Assembly: GCA_900752975.1 (NCBI GenBank)
Contig: CAADXH010000005.1
Coordinates: 1 to 7,002 of the forward strand
DNA: 7,002 nt
Direction: 5' to 3'
Source of the DNA: Bacilli bacterium
GTDB lineage: Bacteria; Bacillota_I; Bacilli_A; ML615J-28; CAG-313
In this document: piece after piece, positions 1 through 5,595 of the stretch
How the letters are laid out: each line of letters starts with the position of its first letter
Numbering within the stretch: position 1 is the stretch's first letter
The notes under the pieces: generated by a model
The model's input: only the letters and a program-made list of their open reading frames with translations
Database searches by the model: none
What the model was told of the DNA's origin: nothing
Made by a program: the position numbers and the translations under genes

Positions 1-72
1 GTAAGTGGATACCTAGTAACATTTATAACAATATTAGGTGGACTTATTATAGTACTTAGAAAGAGAAAATAG
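1..72 (+). CDS. C-terminal end of an unknown membrane-anchored protein (5' end outside window)
   Basis: Frame 1 is open from the first base to a TAG at 70-72. It encodes 23 residues: a run of about 17 hydrophobic residues (from GYLVTF to LGGLIIVL) followed by the basic tail RKRK. This is the form of a C-terminal membrane anchor with a cytoplasmic stop-transfer tail, and it resembles the end of the large surface protein at 2551-5544, which closes with a hydrophobic stretch and RKKH. It could equally be the last helix of a transporter subunit. The next gene (nagZ) starts only 5 bases after the stop, so the two are very probably co-transcribed and this gene may share the amino-sugar theme. Its function cannot be told from what is visible. 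Confidence 0.6.
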   Translation, partial: VSGYLVTFITILGGLIIVLRKRK

Positions 73-77
73 ATAAT

Positions 78-1643
78 ATGAAAAAATACGACATCAAGAA
101 TATGACATTAAAAGAAAAGGTAGGCCAGATGATTGGTCTTGCCTTCTCGGGTACTGAATATAGTAAGGAACTTGCTATGCAGGTTGAGGATATAGAAGCA
201 GGTTTAATAATCTATTTTAAGGATAATTGTGGTAATCCTGAACAAATCTATAATCTTAATAAAACAATTAATGAAAAAGCTAAAATTCCCCCATTTATTG
301 CGATTGACCAAGAAGGTGGAATGGTTGCACGTGTTACGGAAGGAATCACACAATCTCCAGGAGCAATGGTGATAGGGGCAACCTCACATTATGATTATGC
401 TTATAAACTAGCATACAATATGGGGGTTGAACTTCGTGATTTAGGCTTTAACTTTAACTTTGCTCCAGTTGGCGATGTTAATAATAATGCGAAAAACCCT
501 GTTATCAATGTTCGTTCGTATTCAGAAAAACCAGATGAAGTTGCAAAATATGTGTATGAAGCAGTTAAAGGCTATAGTGATGCCAGACTAATGACTTCAA
601 TTAAACATTTTCCAGGACATGGTGATACAGCAGTTGATTCACACATCGGTCTTCCAAAAGTTGATTTTGATGAAGAAAGATTAAATAGAATGGAACTTGT
701 ACCATTTAAGGTAGCAGTAGAAAAAGACTTGCCTGGTATTATGGCTAGTCATGTTCTATATACGAAATATGATAACAAGTACCCTACAACTTTATCAAAG
801 AAAGTTATCACGGGCCTATTAAGAGAAAAACTAGGATTTAAGGGATTAGTCGTTACTGATTCTTTAACGATGTCGGCAGTATTCGATAATTTCTCATTAG
901 AAGATATTGTCCTACATGGTTTTAATTCAGGTTGTGATATCTTGTTGTTATGTGGTGCACGTAATGTTGAAATGCAAAAGAAATTTGCTGATACAGCACT
1001 TGAACTTGCTGAAAAAGGTCAAATTCCTCTTGAAATGATTGATGCTTCAGTAGAAAGAATTTTAAAATACAAAGAAATGTACCAAGTTGGCGAAATGCCA
1101 GAATCATTTACAAATATTAAAAATGAGTTAGAAGAACCTACTAGAATGGCTTTTGCAAGAAAAGTTATGGATGAAGGAATAACTTTAATTAAGGATGAGA
1201 ATCATTTATTACCAGTAACAAAAAATGAAAAAATATTAGTTGTTTTTCCAAAAATTAAAGTAGTTACACTTGCTGAAAATGAAGATAATTCATTGAAATC
1301 ACTTGGTGATTTTATGCCATTTAAAGTTGATAAGTTTTATTCAACACTTGATCCAACTGCTGAAGAAAAAGAACAATTATTAGCAATTTCAAAAGACTAT
1401 GACAAAATAATTTATTGTAGTTATAATGCTTGTTTTAACCATACTCAAGCAGATCAAATTAATAGTTTAGATCAAGAAAAATTGATTGTTATTGGTGTTC
1501 GTACCCCTTATGATTTGGGCGTATTAAATGCAAAAACTTACCTCATAAGTTATGAAGCAAGCGTGTTAAGCTTTGAGTCACTAGCTAAAGTATTGGCAGG
1601 AAAAATTAAGGCTCAAGGTAAATGCCCTGTTACATTAAAATAG
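78..1643 (+). CDS. nagZ: Beta-N-acetylhexosaminidase, glycoside hydrolase family 3 (NagZ type)
   Basis: This 521-residue enzyme should remove non-reducing terminal beta-linked GlcNAc from muropeptides or chito-oligosaccharides. The family-3 barrel covers about residues 5-335. It contains DQEGG (77-81) and the NagZ signature KHFPGHG (176-182) followed by D187-S-H189, the Asp/His general acid-base pair of this subfamily. VTDSLTM (259-265) supplies the nucleophile D261. Residues 355-521 form a second alpha/beta domain, as in the two-domain Gram-positive NagZ. There is no signal peptide or lipobox, unlike the secreted Bacillus subtilis enzyme, so it probably acts in the cytoplasm on imported sugars. 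The start follows the upstream stop by 5 bases, with only a weak purine-rich site (AGAAAGAG, 58-65). It sits 17 bases ahead of nagB in the same operon. The family call is firm; the natural substrate (peptidoglycan or chitin fragments) is not shown. Confidence 0.93.
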   Translation: MKKYDIKNMTLKEKVGQMIGLAFSGTEYSKELAMQVEDIEAGLIIYFKDNCGNPEQIYNLNKTINEKAKIPPFIAIDQEGGMVARVTEGITQSPGAMVIGATSHYDYAYKLAYNMGVELRDLGFNFNFAPVGDVNNNAKNPVINVRSYSEKPDEVAKYVYEAVKGYSDARLMTSIKHFPGHGDTAVDSHIGLPKVDFDEERLNRMELVPFKVAVEKDLPGIMASHVLYTKYDNKYPTTLSKKVITGLLREKLGFKGLVVTDSLTMSAVFDNFSLEDIVLHGFNSGCDILLLCGARNVEMQKKFADTALELAEKGQIPLEMIDASVERILKYKEMYQVGEMPESFTNIKNELEEPTRMAFARKVMDEGITLIKDENHLLPVTKNEKILVVFPKIKVVTLAENEDNSLKSLGDFMPFKVDKFYSTLDPTAEEKEQLLAISKDYDKIIYCSYNACFNHTQADQINSLDQEKLIVIGVRTPYDLGVLNAKTYLISYEASVLSFESLAKVLAGKIKAQGKCPVTLK

Positions 1644-1652
1644 GAAAGAAGG
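1644..1652 (+). promoter_or_regulatory. Ribosome binding site of nagB
   Basis: The purine run GAAAGAAGG lies 8 bases before the ATG at 1661, directly after the nagZ stop codon (1641-1643). This placement decides the nagB start. The upstream in-frame ATG at 1622 lies inside nagZ, would add 13 poorly conserved basic residues, and has no such site. Confidence 0.7.
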
Positions 1653-1660
1653 AAAAGAAA

Positions 1661-2386
1661 ATGAAAGTAATTATTGTAAAAGATTATGACGCTATGAGTG
1701 ACATGGCAGCGGAAATAATAGCTAATAAAATTAAAGAAAAAAACAATGCAATATTAGGTCTTGCTACAGGAAGCAGTCCTATTGGCACATATCAAAGATT
1801 AGTTAAAAAGTATGAAAATGGTGAAATAAGTTTCAAAAATATTACAACTTATAATCTAGATGAATATTGTGGCATTGATCGTACTCATCCTCAAAGTTAT
1901 TACTATTTTATGCACGATAATCTATTTAATCACGTTGACATTAAAGAAGAAAATGTTCATCTTCCAGTAGCTAATGGTAAAGATTTAAACGCGTGTGCAA
2001 AAGAATATAATGATGCATTGAACAAAGTGCACATTGATTTGCAATTATTGGGTATTGGTGGAAATGGACATATCGGTTTTAATGAACCAGGTACATCTTT
2101 TGAACAAGAAACATTTGTAGTAGAATTAACTGACAAAACTAGACAAGATAATAAACGTTTCTTCAATAGTATTGATGAAGTTCCAACTCATGCAATGACA
2201 ATGGGAATTAAAAATATCATGAAGAGTGAAGAAATTTTGATGCTTATTAGCGGTGTAAATAAAGCAGATACTGTTGTAAAACTATTAAGTGGTGAAATCA
2301 CTGAAGATTTCCCTGCTTCAATTCTACATAAACACCCTAATACAACAGTTATTATTGACCAAGCTGCTTATTCAAAAGTTAAATAA
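1661..2386 (+). CDS. nagB: Glucosamine-6-phosphate deaminase (NagB)
   Basis: NagB converts glucosamine-6-phosphate to fructose-6-phosphate plus ammonia, the step that feeds amino sugars into glycolysis. From the ATG at 1661 the protein has 241 residues, the usual size of the short Gram-positive form (the E. coli enzyme is 266 and carries an extra C-terminal allosteric part). Visible motifs are the phosphate-binding LATGSSP (34-40), YNLDEY with catalytic D67 (64-69), and GNGHIGFNEPG (134-144) with H137 and E142. The conserved PTHAMTMGI stretch follows at 175-183. N135 stands where E. coli NagB has Asp141; Asn is to my knowledge normal in the Gram-positive branch, so activity is expected. It is the last gene of the operon, just after nagZ, and a terminator follows. 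No nagA is present in the window, although NagA normally supplies the substrate. Confidence 0.95.
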   Translation: MKVIIVKDYDAMSDMAAEIIANKIKEKNNAILGLATGSSPIGTYQRLVKKYENGEISFKNITTYNLDEYCGIDRTHPQSYYYFMHDNLFNHVDIKEENVHLPVANGKDLNACAKEYNDALNKVHIDLQLLGIGGNGHIGFNEPGTSFEQETFVVELTDKTRQDNKRFFNSIDEVPTHAMTMGIKNIMKSEEILMLISGVNKADTVVKLLSGEITEDFPASILHKHPNTTVIIDQAAYSKVK

Positions 2387-2392
2387 TGAAGT

Positions 2393-2420
2393 AAAGAGTT
2401 GCTAGTTGCAGCTCTTTTTT
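2393..2420 (+). terminator. Rho-independent terminator after nagB
   Basis: Ten base pairs form between AAAGAGTTGC (2393-2402) and GCAGCTCTTT (2408-2417), with one G-T wobble and a 5-base loop (TAGTT). The stem runs into a T-tract (2415-2420). It starts 6 bases after the nagB stop and separates the amino-sugar operon from the surface-protein unit. Confidence 0.88.
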
Positions 2421-2433
2421 CCATATTTTAGTG

Positions 2434-2467
2434 AAAAAAATATGAAAATAATGAAAAATCAAAAAAA
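2434..2467 (+). promoter_or_regulatory. Run of A-tracts upstream of the promoter (possible UP element)
   Basis: Four A-tracts (2434-2440, 2445-2448, 2454-2458, 2461-2467) have centres about 8-10 bases apart, close to one helical turn. They end about 15 bases before the -35 box. Phased A-tracts here could bend DNA or bind the RNA polymerase alpha subunit and raise promoter strength. In AT-rich DNA such tracts also occur by chance. Confidence 0.4.
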
Positions 2468-2481
2468 TGTTGCTTTTCTTC

Positions 2482-2510
2482 TTGCAAAGCGTTTTCATTT
2501 ATGCTATAAT
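2482..2510 (+). promoter_or_regulatory. Sigma-A type promoter of the surface-protein gene
   Basis: The -35 box is TTGCAA (2482-2487) and the -10 box is a perfect TATAAT (2505-2510), with the ideal 17-base spacing. TG at 2502-2503 gives an extended -10. Transcription should begin near 2516-2518, leaving a leader of about 34 bases. It is the only convincing promoter in the window and explains why the unit after the terminator is independent. Confidence 0.88.
2483..2498 (+). promoter_or_regulatory. CcpA/LacI-type operator (cre-like site 1), in the promoter spacer
   Basis: The sequence TGCAAAGCGTTTTCAT has the AAnCGnTT core typical of LacI-family operators, centred on CG at 2490-2491. On the minus strand it reads ATGAAAACGCTTTGC, matching 8 of the 10 fixed positions of the cre consensus WTGNAANCGNWNNCA, with one half perfect. 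It overlaps the -35 box and most of the spacer, so a bound repressor would block RNA polymerase. The regulator could be CcpA or a local LacI-family sugar repressor. Confidence 0.65.
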
Positions 2511-2514
2511 ATAA

Positions 2515-2530
2515 TCGCAAACGCTTTCAA
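2515..2530 (-). promoter_or_regulatory. CcpA/LacI-type operator (cre-like site 2), over the transcription start
   Basis: On the minus strand this reads TTGAAAGCGTTTGCGA. The first 15 bases match the cre consensus WTGNAANCGNWNNCA at all fixed positions but the last. It is centred on CG at 2522-2523, exactly 32 bases from site 1 (about three helical turns), and covers the expected transcription start. The AAACGCTTT core is the inverse of the AAAGCGTTT core of site 1. Repression when a preferred sugar is available is the likely outcome. Confidence 0.75.
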
Positions 2531-2536
2531 TATATA

Positions 2537-2544
2537 AAAGGAGG
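2537..2544 (+). promoter_or_regulatory. Strong Shine-Dalgarno site of the surface-protein gene
   Basis: AAAGGAGG, close to the full anti-Shine-Dalgarno complement, ends 6 bases before the ATG at 2551. It fixes the start and is the strongest ribosome site in the window, in keeping with high expression. Confidence 0.85.
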
Positions 2545-2550
2545 AAAATT

Positions 2551-5544
2551 ATGAAAAAGTTATTTGCTTTATTAAGTACATTCGTACTTACTTTAGCAAT
2601 CGTTGGACTAGCTGTTAAGGCTCCTGTTGCCGAAGCTGCAGCTGATGACAAATGGACAGTTGACCCAACTCTTGCTGAAGATGAAATCCCTATGTATGAA
2701 ATGGGTAGTATTTATACTACTTTCCCTAATTTCTATGATAACGCGAAGGAACCTGACCCACTATGGGGCGGACCTGCAAGAATGTATCCATGGAATGAAA
2801 CTAGACTACGTGTAGCACAATATGATGCAACTGGTGCTGCTACTGGTAAATATTATGCAATTTATTTCTCAGGCTTAACATCAAGTGTTGATGGTAACGG
2901 TAATCCTGCTTCAGGTGCTGGTAACAACATTAATGGTTATGCATATAAGAGAAACGCTAATGAAGATGGCACTGAAGGTGACTATGTATTAGTAGATGGT
3001 AATAAAGTTTTAACTACTGTAAGAGCTAAGAGCAATACTTATGAAACTGCAAAAGTTAAATTTAGTTATGGTACTACTCCTATGGATCCATCTCTATCTC
3101 ACTTAAGATTTAACTTCACTGGTGAAGATATCGCTGTTGATGGTATCGCATTAGCAACTGCAATCGGTGATGCTGGTAACGCCCAAAACTTCTATAACAG
3201 AATGTTAGTTATGGATGGCGATGGCCGTATCATTCGTGGTTGTGCTCTTGATGGCTTCTATCTAAAAGCTGGTGCTGAAGGCGCTCCTGAAGATGTATGG
3301 GCTCCTCAATTCTGCTATGTTGATGGTAAAGTTACTTACTACGTAGAAGGCGAAACAGTTTGTGATAAAGCTAAAGAACAAGTTAAAGATGAAGAAGGAA
3401 ATCCTGTATTTGAAGATGATGGTGTAACTCCTGTTATGGTTGAAACTGAAGAACCTAATTTCTTATACAAGAGATTTGTTTGGGAATGGTTCCAAGAAAA
3501 ACCTACAAATGTTAATACAGCTAGCTGGAAAGCTGAAGGTTGGGATTGCGATTTATGGGACTATGTAATGGACGCTCCTGATGGTGAAGGTTATATCGCT
3601 ATCGCTTTCATTAACTCTGAAGGTACTAACCATAAGATCAATGATGAAGAAAGAACAATCACTAATACAACTAGAAAAGCTGCTGGTCAAGCTGAACTTG
3701 CTGCTGGTGATCATTATCGTGAATGCGTAAGAGAAATGCGTATCCCTGCTGGTGGTGCTACATTTGATTTTGGTTACCTTGACAAAGGTGTTGTTTCAGA
3801 AGCTGCTAAATTCAACAATATCGTTCGTGGTGGATTCCTAAGTGGACGTACTCTTAAATCTGTTGAATATAAGACTTACAACTTCTCAACAACTGGATTA
3901 AAAGTTCAAGAAAAAGTTATCGATGGTAAATCATATCAATTAATGGATAGAGCTGCTAATTATGTTCAAGTTATGAAAGGCACTAAATTTAACCCTGCTG
4001 CAATCATTAACTATCAAGGCTTAGCTTCTGGTTTCCAAGAAGAAGGTAATGTTTTATCTTATACAAAAGACTTAGATAAACTTGAATATTCAATGTATGT
4101 ATCTAAAAATGATAAGAGTGTTGATGGCGATATGGTAGTTTACAAGTATCCTTATGCTGATAAAGCTGAAATGATCGCTGATTTCGAAAAAGACGTTAAA
4201 GCATTCTTCGCTCCTGGTACTGCTGCTGGTGGTGAAGCTGGTAAACACCAAGACTTTACAGTTGCTGGAACATCAGGCGTTGGATGGGATTTCATTTCTA
4301 CATCTTATAACGCACAATGTTTCTGGGCAAATGCTGCAAATAGAGCTAAATGGGTATGGATGATTAACTATGTTTCAGGTGTACGTAAAGCTAGTGGTTT
4401 AAATACTGCTGCTTGGGATACAATTGATAGTGGATTCACTTCATCTCCTGGTACTTTCAATGCTGAAGTTCAAGCATTCTTAACTGATACTCAATTAAAT
4501 CCAGGTGCTTGGAATAGAACTTCTGACTACTCAATTAAAGAAAATGCTGAAGGCTTCTTACCAAAAGAAACTAACCAAAAAGCATTCTTAAATTATCAAA
4601 TTGATACTACTGATGATTCAATTGGTACAATCTATACTGTTAAGTTCGTTGTTAACAACCCTACAGTTAAAGATACAATGGTTATTCACTACGTAGTTGA
4701 AGATACATATACTCCAATTATCAAAATTAATGAAGATAAATTATTTATTAATCCTACAATTGGTGCAGATGGTAGAGTTTCAATTCCTACAATTGACCCT
4801 ATGACATTTGTAACTGCATATGATGGTGCTTATAATGGCAAGACTATTTTAGGTAATGATATTACTCAAGATGTGAAATTCAGCTGTGCTACAATTAAAG
4901 AAAAAGAATGGGATAAAGTTACTGAAGGTACTCACCGTGTTGTTGCTACAGTTTCTGCAGATGCTAAACACGTTGCTGAAGTAACATTTGATGTACATGT
5001 TCAAGACGTTACTGCTCCATATGTTGATTTCGTTGATTCATTAGTACTTCAATATGGTGCTACATGGAGTCCTGAATTAGTAGTTAAGAAAGCTGTTGAC
5101 AATGTTGATGGTGACTTAATGGCTAGTACACTTGACTGGTGTGTAGATGAAACTAGTGGTACAAAAGTTAATACAACTAAACCTAACACTTATACTGTTG
5201 AAGTATCTGTATGGGATGCTGCTGGTAACTCTGTTAACTCTAAGAAAATTAAAGTTACAGTTCTTCCTCAAGGATTAACTAAAGAAGAATTAGCAAAAGA
5301 ATTGGAACAAGTTAATAAGAACATTCTTAGTATTTCTGGAAGTCTTCTTGACATTGATGAAAAAGTTGAAGCTCTTCCTACATTAGAAGAAATTTCAGAT
5401 TCTGTAACAACTATCGTTGATGAAAACGGTATTGGTGGCGGTGCTGCAAACTGTGCTTGTGGTGCTGCTCCTGCTGCTGCAAAAGTATTTGAATTCTTAG
5501 CAGCTGGTTGCTTACTAGTATTCTTACTAAGAAAAAAACACTAA
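2551..5544 (+). CDS. Large exported surface protein with Ig-like domains and a Cys-containing C-terminal membrane anchor
   Basis: This 997-residue protein of unknown function is exported and probably held on the outer face of the membrane. Residues 1-29 are a signal peptide (MKK, hydrophobic core, AEA cleavage motif near 27-29) with no lipobox. Residues 32 to about 690 match no family I can name; they are rich in Gly, Asp and aromatic residues, and MRIPAGGATFDFGYLD (396-411) stands out. About 690-820 look like one or two beta-sandwich domains. Residues 822-906 resemble a DUF5011/HYR-type Ig-like domain (TAPYVDF, VDNVDGDLM, YTVEVSVWDAAGNSV). Residues 908-950 are charged and heptad-like, probably a coiled coil. 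The end has a Gly/Ala-rich linker with CACG (968-971), a hydrophobic span (978-993) and the tail RKKH. There is no LPXTG. GCT, CCT and GGT codons dominate, suggesting abundance. It has its own promoter with two cre-like operators, so sugar supply probably controls it. Glycan binding or an S-layer-like role are guesses. Confidence 0.85.
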   Translation: MKKLFALLSTFVLTLAIVGLAVKAPVAEAAADDKWTVDPTLAEDEIPMYEMGSIYTTFPNFYDNAKEPDPLWGGPARMYPWNETRLRVAQYDATGAATGKYYAIYFSGLTSSVDGNGNPASGAGNNINGYAYKRNANEDGTEGDYVLVDGNKVLTTVRAKSNTYETAKVKFSYGTTPMDPSLSHLRFNFTGEDIAVDGIALATAIGDAGNAQNFYNRMLVMDGDGRIIRGCALDGFYLKAGAEGAPEDVWAPQFCYVDGKVTYYVEGETVCDKAKEQVKDEEGNPVFEDDGVTPVMVETEEPNFLYKRFVWEWFQEKPTNVNTASWKAEGWDCDLWDYVMDAPDGEGYIAIAFINSEGTNHKINDEERTITNTTRKAAGQAELAAGDHYRECVREMRIPAGGATFDFGYLDKGVVSEAAKFNNIVRGGFLSGRTLKSVEYKTYNFSTTGLKVQEKVIDGKSYQLMDRAANYVQVMKGTKFNPAAIINYQGLASGFQEEGNVLSYTKDLDKLEYSMYVSKNDKSVDGDMVVYKYPYADKAEMIADFEKDVKAFFAPGTAAGGEAGKHQDFTVAGTSGVGWDFISTSYNAQCFWANAANRAKWVWMINYVSGVRKASGLNTAAWDTIDSGFTSSPGTFNAEVQAFLTDTQLNPGAWNRTSDYSIKENAEGFLPKETNQKAFLNYQIDTTDDSIGTIYTVKFVVNNPTVKDTMVIHYVVEDTYTPIIKINEDKLFINPTIGADGRVSIPTIDPMTFVTAYDGAYNGKTILGNDITQDVKFSCATIKEKEWDKVTEGTHRVVATVSADAKHVAEVTFDVHVQDVTAPYVDFVDSLVLQYGATWSPELVVKKAVDNVDGDLMASTLDWCVDETSGTKVNTTKPNTYTVEVSVWDAAGNSVNSKKIKVTVLPQGLTKEELAKELEQVNKNILSISGSLLDIDEKVEALPTLEEISDSVTTIVDENGIGGGAANCACGAAPAAAKVFEFLAAGCLLVFLLRKKH

Positions 5545-5557
5545 TTAATTAACAAGT

Positions 5558-5583
5558 GAGGGTGGAGGGAAGCTTCCACCTTC
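5558..5583 (+). terminator. Hairpin between surface-protein and acetyltransferase genes (weak terminator or processing element)
   Basis: GAGGGTGGA (5558-5566) pairs with TCCACCTTC (5575-5583) over 9 bases, with one G-T wobble and an 8-base loop. What follows (TATTAAAG) is not a U-run, so full termination is doubtful. It begins 13 bases after the surface-protein stop and ends 12 bases before the next ATG. Likely roles are partial termination that lowers expression of the downstream genes, or protection of the 3' end of the upstream message. Confidence 0.55.
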
Positions 5584-5595
5584 TATTAAAGAAAA

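Noticed and set aside
922..1107. Minus-strand open frame of 61 codons inside nagZ
   Set aside because: It is antisense to a well-conserved gene, has no ribosome site or recognisable product.
1622..1660. Upstream in-frame start giving NagB 13 extra residues
   Set aside because: It lies inside nagZ, adds a Lys-rich stretch not expected in NagB, and the ribosome site fits the ATG at 1661 instead.
1957..2166. Minus-strand open frame of 69 codons inside nagB
   Set aside because: It is antisense to the conserved catalytic region of nagB and shows no coding signs of its own.
2387..2550. Small gene or riboswitch in the 164-base gap
   Set aside because: The gap is fully explained by the terminator, A-tracts, promoter and operators; the leader of about 34 bases is too short for a riboswitch.
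2627..2815. Alternative-frame open frame of 62 codons in the surface-protein gene
   Set aside because: It lies fully within the strong signal-peptide-bearing frame and has no ribosome site.
5452..5541. Sortase LPXTG anchor on the surface protein
   Set aside because: No LPXTG-like pentapeptide precedes the terminal helix; LPTLEE at residues 942-947 is in the coiled-coil region and does not match.
5558..5583. AGGGTGG at the start of the hairpin, as in a T-box (AGGGUGGNACCGCG)
   Set aside because: The ACCGCG half is missing, there is no specifier-loop leader, and the space is only 51 bases.
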